Positions 12,858 through 23,249 of a stretch of 64,000 nucleotides of DNA are shown here, one piece after another. Positions within the stretch are counted from its first letter, which is position 1. Each line of letters opens with the position of its first letter. The stretch spans positions 58,280,546 through 58,344,545 of the forward strand of contig NC_065884.2 in assembly GCF_932274485.2 (NCBI RefSeq), read 5' to 3'. The DNA comes from Patella vulgata (taxonomy: Eukaryota > Mollusca > Gastropoda > Patellidae). The notes below the pieces were generated by a model. The model was not told where the DNA came from, did no database searches, and was given only the letters and a program-made list of their open reading frames with translations. The position numbers were made by a program, and so were the translations under genes.

Positions 12858-13370
12858 CCAGATCAAAACCGAGCTCCCGTCTACACCTTGGCGTGCACTT
12901 AAAAGAACCCTTCACTGTTGGAATTCAGTCGCTGTCCAGGAAAATGCCTCTCATAACATACTGCATGGCGTATGCCAAAATGAAATGAAATTAACTGAAT
13001 TAAATGAAGACGGACATACGCCATTCAGTGTGCTATGAAGGAAATTTCAACCGGACAGCGGCCAAGGGATATTTACGTGCACGCCAATGTGTACAAGGGA
13101 CTTGGTTTTTCGTCCCATCCGAACGACTAGACAGCTGTCATTGCTAGGCCCTCTATCCTGCACCCCTGACAAGGCGAAACCAGGCCGCAAAATCCCGAGG
13201 AACTTTCTCTGCCAACACCGGGAGTGAACCTGCGACCGCCAGGCTACCGAGCCTGTGTCTCACCCACTTAGCCACCGTGGCTCCGCATGGCGTATGCCCG
13301 TCTTCATTAGCCCGATCGTGCCGATCAGTAAGACGCTACCCCCCCACCCGTTTCATTTTATTCATTCATT
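12858..13370 (+). repeat. SINE-A copy, 5' truncated and split by a second SINE-A
   Basis: The two halves (12858-12976 and 13299-13370) read through in SINE-A order: GATCAAAACCGAGCTCCCGT, TTGGCGTGCAC, GCATGGCGTATGCC, then CGTCTTCATTAGCCC, AGTAAGACGCTA and TTTCATTTTATTC. The interruption is the reverse-oriented SINE-A at 12977-13284. Confidence 0.85.
12977..13284 (-). repeat. SINE-A copy nested in another SINE-A, with 14 bp target-site duplication
   Basis: The inserted copy is flanked by GCATGGCGTATGCC at 12963-12976 and 13285-13298. It starts with the AAAATGAAATGAAAT tail and ends with the head (CACTTAGCCACCGTGGCTCC) directly at the duplication. This shows where a near complete 5' end lies. 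A short central deletion is present (CCGGACAGCGGCCAAGGGA). Confidence 0.93.
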
Positions 13371-15094
13371 ATTATAAAAAACATATTGCCCAAAAGGGTA
13401 TTCGACATATGACATTAGTTTCTACTGATTTAACGCCGCCATCTTTATGGGTCTATCTGTGATGGCTTAGGATGGGTCTGATTTGTATCCGTCAACATCG
13501 ACGTCAAGATATTACCAGGTTTACAATTATTATCTAAATTTCATCCTTTTATATTGCCTATCATTTGTATACTAAAATGTCCCTTTAAGTAAGTTTTTAA
13601 AAAATATATATTAAAAAAATATAAATGTATTAGAACATGATAGAAGTAGGCATAACAAGCTCAGAAAAATTCATGTTAAACGTGTAGGAACTCCGCCTTG
13701 TTTCATCCCCCTCTGACACGATACTCCATCATAAAATGAAAAGTTTAATCCCTTTTTTGCTCAGTAAAATAGTTTAGAACAAAAAAAATGATGTTTGTTA
13801 TTTGAGTTGTTTGTGTGACATGTTTATACAGAAACCAAGTTACATGGATAGGAATTATGAATAAATTTGCTTTCCCCAACATGTGCACAATTCTTTGTGA
13901 CGTTTTTGGACCGCCATTAAATAAAAAAAATAGCTGACAGATCATGGGGGTGGGTGGAGGGAGGGGGTGTCCTTGAATTCAAAATTTAACAACAAAAAAA
14001 AAAAAATATATATTATAGTCACAAAGGTCGAACCATAACATGTTAGCTATGTTAACGTCCCAAAAAAATAAATGATACAAAGCGTATAAAGAATAATAAT
14101 GCACCGCCACGTGTACGACAACTAATGATGAAACGTCGAGTAGACCCCACATAGGAGACATTCGTTTAACCTTCTGTTTTTCTATCTAATGTAACCTTTT
14201 AAAAGATGGCAAGACCTTAGATAACGTTAATTAATTAGGCAAAATAAATGTTCCTGTGCTGACCTTCGGCTGGTTTCATTTACAAGCACAGAAATTAGAA
14301 TTTTAATTACAGCCAGCATTAAGCTTCTGTTTTTCCCCGCTTCATCCACCATATATATATATATATATATATGTAATTTAAACTCGGTTCACAAAATAGG
14401 AAAAAAGGCCAAAAACGGAAACAAAATCTAAAGGCCTATGTCTGCCCAAAGGGTCGGATATTGGCATTTCATATTTTAAGATTTTGCATGGCAGCCATGA
14501 TGATGATACAAGACCGGAAACACAATTCTGTGCTGAATAATTTAAGGGGCGAACCTGACATGCCATCACTAGAGTAGCAGGATGCAGTAGGAAGCTATTA
14601 AAAATAATCAAAAACTTAAACAGACGGCTTATCTACCGATTGAACCGTTGCACCGATGAAACAGATAGCCCCCTCTCGTGGCTAATAACCACATTAAAGC
14701 CATGTTATTTATTTTCGTAGTATTTTGATTTGGGTTGTATGCTTTTTGAGTTTTCATTGATGGCTTGGTGAAGGCTGTCATATAAGAATGATGATAATAT
14801 TTACACGTACCGTATGACCGTGTTTCTATATGTGAAGATATGCGAGAGGTTGGTGTATATTGAATGGATGTAGATATATTTGATATACTACACGTGTTTT
14901 TATCAGATGTTAGAAGTCAATAAGATCAATCTTCAAGGTTAATATTGATCATTTCAAATATGTACTAACCAATATTCTTTCAATATATCTGGTGGAAAAT
15001 TATGGAAAAAAACATCTTCTGGCAATTTAAATGAAGTTATTTTTTATTTTGCTAAAATTAAATACGGTTTTAAACTTTATGCACAACGGAAACA
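13371..15094. other. No recognisable gene; (AT)n run at 14351-14372
   Basis: AT-rich sequence with A and T homopolymers and one AT dinucleotide run. The short open frames here lack family features. Confidence 0.5.
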
Positions 15095-15245
15095 ATATAG
15101 TAAAATTTCTATGCAGAGGTAGCAACATTTATGGGCAGAGAGAGGTAGCAGAATTGCTTTGCAAAGGTAGCGAAATTTCCTGGCATAAGTAATAAAATAT
15201 CTCTTCAGAGGTGGCAAAATTTTTGGGCAGTAGTAGTAAAATTTT
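15095..15245 (+). repeat. Degenerate ~32 bp tandem repeat, about five units
   Basis: GAGGTAGCAAC, GAGGTAGCAGAATT, AAGGTAGCGAAATTTC, AGAGGTGGCAAAATTT and AGTAGTAGTAAAATTT follow one another at roughly 30 bp steps, with TGGGCAG-like spacers. The units are well diverged. Confidence 0.6.
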
Positions 15246-15300
15246 AGACATGAAGCGATATCTCATACGACAAGTTGATTTCGAAAATATATTGCTTTGG

Positions 15301-15580
15301 AGAGAGAGAGAGAAATGGGGTTTAACGTCCACTCGACACAAACTAGGTCATTTCGGGACTAACATATGGTTTAATTTTATTTCTATAATTTGCTTGCGCG
15401 TAGGGGTCTTTAGCAGTGGGAGGAAACCGGAGGACCCGGAGAAAACCCACGAGGTTGGACAGGCGACCCTACTCCTTGTCACGTACAACCGGGGATTCGA
15501 AACCACGCCAGTCGACTCAATGACAGACTTTATGATACAGCGCGCTCACGCTAACCACTCAGCCATCCACCCCCCCCCCC
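15301..15580 (-). repeat. SINE-B copy, full length, with target-site duplication
   Basis: It is flanked by ATTGCTTTGGA at 15291-15301 and 15581-15591. Reading from left: a GA tail, AAATGGGGTTTAACGTCC, CGACACAAACTAGGTCATTT, the central CGGAGGACCCGGAG domain, the B-box complement GGGGATTCGAAACC, the A-box complement GCTAACCACTCAGCCATCC, and a C run. This is a reference copy for the family. The 147-codon open frame spanning it is not a gene. Confidence 0.95.
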
Positions 15581-15791
15581 ATTGCTTTGGAAGTAGGATC
15601 CCGATGAGCTATTCCTGGCCGACATATAAACATATCTTATCTTTTAAATCGTAACAGCTTTTATGTCAAAAATCATTCGTCATTCTTAATATTGTTTTAT
15701 ATTTTCATGAATGGTTCCCTCATTCCATATGCCATTTTATATTAAATGGTATATGATAATAAAAACAAGAGAGAACAACCCCCCCCCTCCC

Positions 15792-15844
15792 AAATGAGCT
15801 TTAACGTCCTATTTTTCTGCCCCCACTGGGCTAATGAAGACGGG
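15792..15844 (-). repeat. SINE-A 3' end fragment
   Basis: TTTAACGTCCTATTTTTCTGC followed by CACTGGGCTAATGAAGACGG matches the last ~55 bp of SINE-A (sense orientation to the left). Confidence 0.75.
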
Positions 15845-16506
15845 ATGTGGATAAGAGTTTTCAAGAATAGATTCAAATTTTTATTGCTGTTGAAGTTTTT
15901 ATTTCTTGTCTCGGATTAGATTAGTAAATTAAACTTAAGAGTTTTAGTACCTCCTTTATGAAAGACTGAAACTTTAATAATATACATGTATTCGACCTCC
16001 CTCGGCGTTTGTTCATTTCGGGTATAATTGGGAAGCGTATTTGGAGAGCAGCCTGCATGGAGTACCTGCTGCGAGATTGAATACGATGGTTAAAGACACA
16101 TCTATGTTCATAAAAAGATAAAAGATCGTGATAAATAGCGAGTCGTCATAAAAACGCCATACATGCAATTTAATATGTACATATGTATGGAAATATGTTA
16201 ATCGTTGTTATTGACTGACACCTCTTGTACTCAGTGACATGACATCCAACCGCAGTTATAATTTTAACCGTCCAAAATCTGTAATTGGATCAATCAGTGT
16301 CCGGAGACTTTTACTGTAATAGAGTCCATATGATGATGTTCAAGAGAATTTGGTACTTTAGGTAAGCCATAAAAAGATAATTAATTAATTAGGATATTAA
16401 ATATATAATATTTAGATTGATTAAGACTCGGAGATGAGGTGTCTATTAAGTGCAGATACCTTGGTCGTAAAGGCAAGGTTACCTTGACAAATATATTTAA
16501 CTTAAT

Positions 16507-16510
<4 letters not shown>

Positions 16511-16568
<58 letters not shown>

Positions 16569-16931
16569 AACAAACTCGACACAAACTAGGTCATTTCGGG
16601 ACTAACATATGGTTTAATTTTATTTCAATAATTCGTTTGCGCGTAGGGGTCTTTAGAGGCGTAACAAACTAGATCATAATATGATATAGGCTGGAAAGAC
16701 CGAGACTATACAAATTAAAGAATGATCAATGTGGAGAGAGAGAAAGAGAGAGAGAGAGAAACAAACTCGACACAAACTAGGTCATTTCGGGACTAACATA
16801 TGGTTTAATTTTATTTCAATAATTCGTTTGCGCGTAGGGGTCTTTAGAGGCGTAACAAACTAGATCATAATATGATATAGGCTGGAAAGACCGAGACTAT
16901 ACAAATTAAAGAATGATCAATGTGGAAAAGA

Positions 16932-16964
<33 letters not shown>

Positions 16965-17035
16965 TTACCAAACTAGATCATGATATGATATAGACTCGAA
17001 AGACCGAGACTATGCAGATTAAGGAATGATCAATG
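16511..17035 (-). repeat. SINE-B 3' fragment plus flank amplified in tandem (191 bp period)
   Basis: AAACAAACTCGACACAAACT occurs at 16568 and 16759, and AACAAACTAGATCATAATAT recurs 191 bp later. The repeated unit joins a GA run and a SINE-B 3' part (up to TAGGGGTCTTTAGAGG) to a non-SINE segment (AAAGACCGAGACTAT). A third unit from about 16934 has the GA run and non-SINE part (AACTAGATCATGATATGAT) but no SINE-B. Confidence 0.9.
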
Positions 17036-17429
17036 TGAAAAAGGAAAGGGATACGGACGAAAGCGAATTAGTCTTTAGATTAAAATAGTACACATTTAGG
17101 ACTTTTAAAATACATGTGAACGATCTGGTTTCTTGTGTAATTATAAATATACAACAAGTTCATTAGAACTGGGCTTGACTTGTTACACTACTGCCGGGGT
17201 TCAAATTGCTTTAAAATATTGAGATGTATTGTAATATATCAAAGGTTTCATTCACAATATTTAAAATATGTCAGATATTTGCCACACTTTCTTTCTTCAC
17301 GGGATGTAGGCACCATAAAGCATGAGATACGAACAGCACGTGACCTTTAGCCGCACATATTTAAATTTGATATTGATAGGAAATGAGATAGAGGCGGCAA
17401 ACTGTTAAAACTAATTACTATATTAATTA

Positions 17430-17675
17430 ATACATTGATGGTGATATGTAAACCTTTAATCAGTCGTGTAATTAAATATCAAACATGTTTTTATGTATGT
17501 GGTTAACCATTCATATATACACTGTAAACTACTGGTGTTATTTTCGACACCATTGATGATGATATGTAAACCTTTAATCAATCGTGTGATTAAATATCAA
17601 ACATGTTTTCATGTATGTGGTTAACCATTCATATATACACTGTAAAATAACTGGTGTTATTTTCGACACCAGTGA
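17430..17675 (+). repeat. Tandem duplication, 118 bp x 2, with a small hairpin
   Basis: GATATGTAAACCTTTAATCA, CAAACATGTTTTxATGTATG and CATTCATATATACACTGTAAA recur 118 bp apart. The second unit ends in ACTGGTGT-8 nt-ACACCAGT, a perfect 8 bp stem; the first unit's stem is imperfect. Confidence 0.85.
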
Positions 17676-17880
17676 GGTGTCTCTATTTAACAACCAAAAC
17701 TTGTGTTGAAACAAGAAAACTTGTGTTGAAACACGGATCAAGTCAAACTTCTGTTAAATTTTACCACATAACACGAGTTTGTGTTGAAATGTCAAATCAA
17801 CACAAACTCCTGTTAAAGTTTACCAAATAACACAAGTTTATGTTTAAAATTGTGTTGATATATTCATATATAGGGTAAAA
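17676..17880 (+). repeat. AACACAAGTTTGTGTTG-like short interspersed motifs
   Basis: ACTTGTGTTGAAACA, GAGTTTGTGTTGAAAT, CAACACAAACTCCTGTTAAA and AACACAAGTTTATG follow one another in both orientations. This looks like the interior of a small hairpin-rich element, but I could not find matching terminal repeats. Confidence 0.45.
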
Positions 17881-18027
17881 TAAAGGTGAAGTTTATCGGG
17901 TGCGTATATATATTGTAATTGCTGTTGTTGATACGGCTTTGGAGATAGTGGACAATTGGTACGACGCCGAATTTTATTCTTTTGGTGTGTGTGTGAGCAC
18001 CTTGCCTTTAAGTTATGTCCGGAGGGA

Positions 18028-18035
18028 GAGAGATC

Positions 18036-18069
<34 letters not shown>

Positions 18070-18298
18070 AACGTCCACTCGACACAAACTATGTCATTTC
18101 GGGACTAACATATGGTTTAATTTTAATTCAATTATTTTTAACAGGGGGAGGAAACCGGAGGACCCGGGAAAAACCCACGAGGTTGGACAGGCGACCCTAC
18201 TCCTTGACACGTACAAGCGGGGAATCGAAACCACGCCACTTGACTAAATGACAGACCTTCTGATCCAACCCGCACGCGTTAAAAATTCGGTCATCCCC
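18028..18298 (-). repeat. SINE-B copy, near full length with internal deletion
   Basis: After a GA run come TTTAACGTCCACTCGACACA, the AAACCGGAGGACCCGG central domain, GGGGAATCGAAACC (B-box complement) and a degraded head ending CCCCCCGGCC. The CGCTTGCGCGTAGGGGTC segment is missing. Confidence 0.88.
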
Positions 18299-18918
18299 CC
18301 GGCCTCACGCCAGCGTATAACCCTTTTACTAAAAATTTGGGCGCCCACTGATGAGTTTGGCATAGGGCCCACAAATATGGTTAAATCCGGCCCTGAATGC
18401 ACTGTTCAATCTTGATTAAAAAATGTACTCGAAGTAAATATATCTGAATCTGATTGTGTGGAGATAGAAGAAAAAAAAACGAATCATAAATAAACTTTGT
18501 AAAAACTGACAATGTATATTGACATACCAGGTTTAGAAACACAATCACAAAATAGTCATCTCACGTTTTTACGTCATATTATTCGTGTACACCATCTGAA
18601 ATTTCAATTCATCCACCATTCACAAAGACAGAGAAATGTTCCTATTAGAAAGAGAGGTTTTATCTCCCTGACTTTTAACAGATTAGATATAGTATTTATC
18701 TATATATACATCAATGTGTTGGTGTGTGTTTATTTGTTTAATAAAAACTATATAAAGACCACCCTATTCTGTTGAAGACATTCACAAACTAAGAAATATA
18801 TTACTCAATATTTATTCAAACAGTTCATGATTATCAACATTTATGTCAATGCCATGTGGATTTTTCCGACAATATTAATATGCTTAATCCATACTAAAAT
18901 GTACTGATAATGCACTAA

Positions 18919-19074
18919 CTCGGCTGATAAAAACGGACATACACCATGCAACATGCTATGGGGAAAATTTGGCACGGACAGCAATTGAATTCCAACTTCC
19001 ACGGGTTCTTTTACGTGTACGCCAAGGTGTACATGATACCTCGTTTTTTGTCCCATCCGAACGACTATACGGTG
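18919..19074 (-). repeat. SINE-A internal fragment
   Basis: CGGACATACACCATGCAACA, AATTGAATTCCAACTTCC, TTTTACGTGTACGCCAAGGT and CCCATCCGAACGACTATAC occur in SINE-A order. Both the tail and the head are missing. Confidence 0.75.
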
Positions 19075-19731
19075 TTTCTTAACACACCAGTTTTGAAGAA
19101 GCGGAGAAGCCTCTGTTCGTGTAAATTGCTTCTCCGTAGCATTACACACATTACTACATAAAATGTTGTAGAGACATGGACGCCTACCCTTTCAGATAAA
19201 AACTAAAATTCCAAAGACATGCATTAATACTCATACATTTTCTACAAACTTGGCATCGTTTGGTTCTGATATCAGGAAAATTATTTCGTTATCTTCATAT
19301 TCTCTAATCGTGAGTATAAATGTTGGCAAGTGTTAACTGATAAATTGACACCTACACTGTTGTACCAAGCGTACAAGGTTATATAATATTCCCATTGCAG
19401 TGCTACAATATTTGTTTAGAAAATATACATATGACATATTGTAGAAATGCCAAATGCATGTTTTATAATTCAACACACTAGCTAGATACATGTATTTTAT
19501 ATAATAGGTGAACGAAGATCACACTGTATTTCTGGATAATATATTACCTTTTTCTCATTGGGTCTAAATACTGCCAGTGTGCATATTATTATAAATATAT
19601 ATAGACATTGTATAATATCCATACCCACCACCTTTTGTCACTAGGTCAGCAGGAAAAGCTAGGGTAAAACCGTGGAGCTAAATATATAGAATTAATTTTG
19701 AATACATTTGAGAAAGAGCTATAAAGAAATG

Positions 19732-19875
19732 TGATTTAACTAGGTCATTTCGGTTCAATTTTATTTCAATAATTCGCTTTTGGGCTGTGGTCGCTAGTAG
19801 TGAGAGGAAGCGGAGGACCCGAAGAAAATCCAAGAGGTTGGACAGGTGACTCAACTCCTTGTAACGTAACGCGTT
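19732..19875 (-). repeat. SINE-B internal fragment
   Basis: AACTAGGTCATTTCGG, TTCAATTTTATTTCAATAAT, AGCGGAGGACCCGAAG and AGAGGTTGGACAGGTGAC are in SINE-B order. The copy is diverged and lacks its head. Confidence 0.75.
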
Positions 19876-20097
19876 TCAAGCAGAAGGGTTGCCTTCTTAA
19901 CCTTGTGTGCGTTCGGGGGTTCCTTCTACTTGTAAAGGCACCGGGGCGCGCAAGTGCATGATTGAAAACACAAATACACAATATGTTAGTCCCAAAGGTT
20001 TTGTTGAATCGGTTATAACCCCTCTCAGTATACACTCAACTGTATTCACAATCATTTATTCGGCTGGTTTCGACCAGAAAATATAACGGAACGAAAC

Positions 20098-20229
20098 AGA
20101 GAGAGAGATAGAAATGGGGTTTAACGTCCACTCGACACAAACTAGGTCATTTCGGGACTAACACATGGTTCAATTTTATTTCAATAGTTCGCTTGCGCGT
20201 AGGGGTCTTTAGCAGTGGGCGGAAACCTG
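20098..20229 (-). repeat. SINE-B copy, 5' truncated
   Basis: A short GA run, AAATGGGGTTTAACGTCC, CACAAACTAGGTCATTTCGG and TAGGGGTCTTTAGCAGTGGG are present. The sequence stops at GGAAACCTGA, so only the 3' half was inserted. Confidence 0.85.
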
Positions 20230-21179
20230 AACGAAATAAGACTGGTGTAAATGGTTAGTATGTGGGAGGATCAGGTGTTTATTATTTATAATATAGATTA
20301 CACTACATATTTTTAAATCTGCATATCAAAATGTCATTGTTATAGTTGTTGTTTTTACAACCTTTTATTGGACAGTAAGACAGATGGTTAGGGATATTAA
20401 ATCTCTAGGGTTAGGTTAATATGACTAATTGTGGGGGAGGGAGTGAACGTGTTGATAAAATCATTGTTTATTATCTAAACCTATTGAAATATGTTGTATA
20501 TTTTTTAAAAAATACATATCGGTTTCGTTTGACTATTATTGTGAACTGAATCATCTTAATAAGTTTTAAATTATATCTTGCTGTACACCTCCAATGGTTA
20601 TAATAATCTGTATTTAGGACCCTGTCTCCAAAACCCAAAGCGCACAATCAAACAATGATCACGTCTCTTAGGAACACATATTCACCTGGCCGTCATAGAG
20701 ATCCGAGGAGGGTTCGTTTCATTTCACTTCTAAGTTTTAATCGAACCAACATTTACCTTTAAAGGCTCAATACCACTCTTGTTGTAACTGAGTAATATGT
20801 CCCAATCTTTATTCTGGTCAACAAATTGTACTATTTTAGATTATTTCAATTAATTGATGATACAAATTTCATCTTAACACACCTTATTTAAAAATTTTGA
20901 AAAATTCAACATAATGGTTTGAAACGTCTAACGTAAACCTTTTCAAATGAAACTTCGATTTAAAAATATTTTCGAACCTTCTGGACAAGTAAAATAGGAT
21001 GTAATGGATAATTTACACAACAGGTAGGACACTTAAACATCTAGTACTTAGATAGAGATATTATTTATTTTCTGGAGCTTTCAAGCCAGCAAGAGTGTTA
21101 TTGTCCCTTTAAGAATGATCTTGACATATTGTGTATAAAAAATTTCTAATTGAGAAATAATGCGCGTTGTCTTTAATTC
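20230..21179. other. No recognisable gene
   Basis: AT-rich, with no motif that I recognise. Confidence 0.5.
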
Positions 21180-21495
21180 CATTGTTAGAATTCAGCTCGA
21201 TAAAATATGAAAGTTATAAAACATTTCTAGCTTATTACAAAATACACTTACTTAAAATACCGCCAATTACTTCCGGCAACGTCTGTATTGTACTGGTGAA
21301 AATTAATATTTAAAAGTTCACGTGTTCTTAGAATTTGGTTGATTTTATACCTAGAACAAAAGACACGATTAAATATGAAAGTTATTAAAATTTAGTCATC
21401 ACAGAAATTTTATATCTTATTACAAAATATATACACTGAAAATATCGTCAGTTACACTCTACAGCTAGTCTGTATTGTACTGGTAAAGGCAAAAC
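21180..21495 (+). repeat. Diverged direct repeat, about 170-190 bp spacing, two units
   Basis: AAATATGAAAGTTAT occurs at 21203 and 21371, CTTATTACAAAATA follows in each, and GTCTGTATTGTACTGGT occurs at 21281 and 21468. The units are clearly related but have indels. Confidence 0.6.
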
Positions 21496-21981
21496 CCCCA
21501 AAATGTGAACGACAATTCATGTATATTAATCATAAAGTTGAAATGTAAAGAGTATAACAAGTTCTGTTGGCATGTTACAGAATTAGCATAGCCAGTGATG
21601 TTTTGGGCGATGGATTCGGAAACTGAAGCTAATGGATAAAGGGTAATCATGGTTCCGGAACCAGTCACCAAGCCTGTGGTTTAAATTACTAAAGTTTACT
21701 AGGTACACACGAAGTCCTCAAATAATTATCGTCAACAAAATGGTTATATTTGGATCAAGAATGCCGACACATACTCAACTTATAATTGGTGAAGTTAACA
21801 CTTGCCTTTATAAATGATCCAGTTTCGTTAAGTCCGTTTTGTTAATGATATATTATACTTCAATTGGTACCGGAAGTCGGATAATTCTACTTACCGGAAG
21901 TTTTATCAAAAAGGCCTGCCATCTTTATTTTCATGTGGAGGATATAATCACTCAAAATGTATTGCTGCAAATGGGTGTTGT

Positions 21982-22555
21982 AAGGGTCTAGTGGTCTAGA
22001 GTGTCGTGCATCGAGCTCTACCTGGCTCGTCACCTCTGGCTTGCGGTCGTGGTTTCGACCCCTGGGCATCACGTGGCTAAGTGGGGAGACCGGGTGTTCG
22101 ATCCCTGCATTGGCCGAGAAAGTTCATCCAGATTTTCCGGCGTGGTTCCCCCTTGTCAGTGATGCAGGACCTGACAAGGACGGCTGTCTAGCCCTTCGGA
22201 TGAGACGAAAAACCGAGGTCCCGTGTATACATAGGAATACACGTAAAAGATCCCTTGGCAGTTGGAATTCGATATAAGAGTAGGCGATAGTGCCGATGCC
22301 CGGGCAAAATTTCCCTCATAGCACACTGTATGGCGTATGCCCGTCTTCATTAGCCCAACATAGGAGCAGAACAGTAGGACGTTAAACCCCCATTTCATTT
22401 CATTTTCAATCCCTGTCTGTGCGTATGTGAGCGTGTGTTTACTCCGGGTACTCCGGTTCCCCCCAGAGGAAAGGACCCTGCGCGTGCGCTAAGCATACTA
22501 AATAAGACAACTTGTCTGCGATATCACTCTCAGTGGAAGCGGACGTTAAACAGTA
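21982..22555 (+). repeat. SINE-C copy split by a SINE-A insertion
   Basis: The left part (21982-22069) has a tRNA-like A box (GGGTCTAGTGGTCTAGAGTG) and B box (GTGGTTTCGACCCC). The right part (22407-22555) has the central CTCCGGGTACTCCGGTTCC domain and the 3' block TGTCTGCGATATCACTCTCA with AGCGGACGTTAAAC. The SINE-A at 22070-22406 separates them. This is the only SINE-C here with both head and 3' block. Confidence 0.75.
22070..22406 (+). repeat. SINE-A copy, nearly complete, inserted in SINE-C
   Basis: A-box region GTGGCTAAGTGGGGAG, B box GTGTTCGATCCCTGCATTGG, then the CGTGGTTCCCCCTTGTCAGT, CCGAGGTCCCGTGTA, ATAAGAGTAGGC and CCGTCTTCATTAGCCC blocks and AGTAGGACGTTAAACCCC plus a CATTTCATTTCATTT tail. 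It is one of the better preserved copies. No unambiguous target duplication was seen. Confidence 0.9.
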
Positions 22556-22894
22556 ATAGAAGGAGAATTCTCGCAAATTAGTATCGACGATTTACATTTA
22601 ACAACTTTCTATTTTTCAAGACGGATCATCTGCGTGTTTTTATTTGATAAGTAAATCTGGAAGTTTAGATTCGCAAGTAAAACAGCGTACATCTATTTAT
22701 TCTTACTGTACAACTATTTTCTGAAAATTGATGTTTTCCACTCGTTTCAAGTTGATTTTCTTTTGCAATGACAGAACAGTTTACTGAAAATTTTAGGTTT
22801 GTAGATAGTCAGTTGTGTGATATAACCGATTTTGTGTTCCACTGTCAATATTGTAAATGAACTTCCGCTTAGCCTCCCGAAACGAGAGAGCTGT

Positions 22895-23075
22895 AGGGTT
22901 CTTCAGTAGGAGGAAACCGGAGGACCCGAGAAAACCTACGTGGTTTGACAGACGATCCTTCTGCTTGACACGTACAATCGCGGACTCAAAACCACGCCAT
23001 TTGACTCAATGACGTACATTGTGATTTAACGCGCATAATGTAAATTAAACCATTTGGGCACCCATCTCCCGAAAC
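22895..23075 (-). repeat. SINE-B copy, diverged, lacking the 3' part
   Basis: AGTAGGAGGAAACCGGAGGA, CGAGAAAACCTACGTGG, TTGACACGTACAATCG, CACGCCATTTGACTCAATGA and a decayed head are in SINE-B order. The TAGGTCATTT and tail region is absent. Confidence 0.75.
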
Positions 23076-23144
23076 AAAAATTCAGTCGTACAGAGCTAAT
23101 CTTACCATTAATATTAATAATACCCCAGCTTGGCCCAAATAAAT

Positions 23145-23194
23145 TTGTTTGCGATATCACCCTAGCTGGAAGCGGACATTAAACCCGACATCAA
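23145..23194 (+). repeat. SINE-C 3' fragment
   Basis: TTTGCGATATCACCCTAGCT followed by GGAAGCGGACATTAAACCC matches the SINE-C 3' block. Confidence 0.7.
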
Positions 23195-23249
23195 CTTAAG
23201 TCAAGAGCTAACCAAAACAGATTTATCCGCTTTAAAGTTTTTAATAATA

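Noticed and set aside
15211-15654. 147-codon open frame on the plus strand, the longest non-transposase frame apart from repeats
   Set aside because: It runs straight through a complete SINE-B and its target duplications; the same translated phrases recur wherever SINE-B occurs.
16381-16672. Ser/Leu-rich and Arg/Glu-rich open frames on opposite strands
   Set aside because: These are translations of a (GA)n run and SINE-B sequence.
17520-17880. MITE with CACTGTAAA terminus
   Set aside because: The expected opposite terminal inverted repeat and target duplication could not be found; only tandem duplication and short hairpins are clear.
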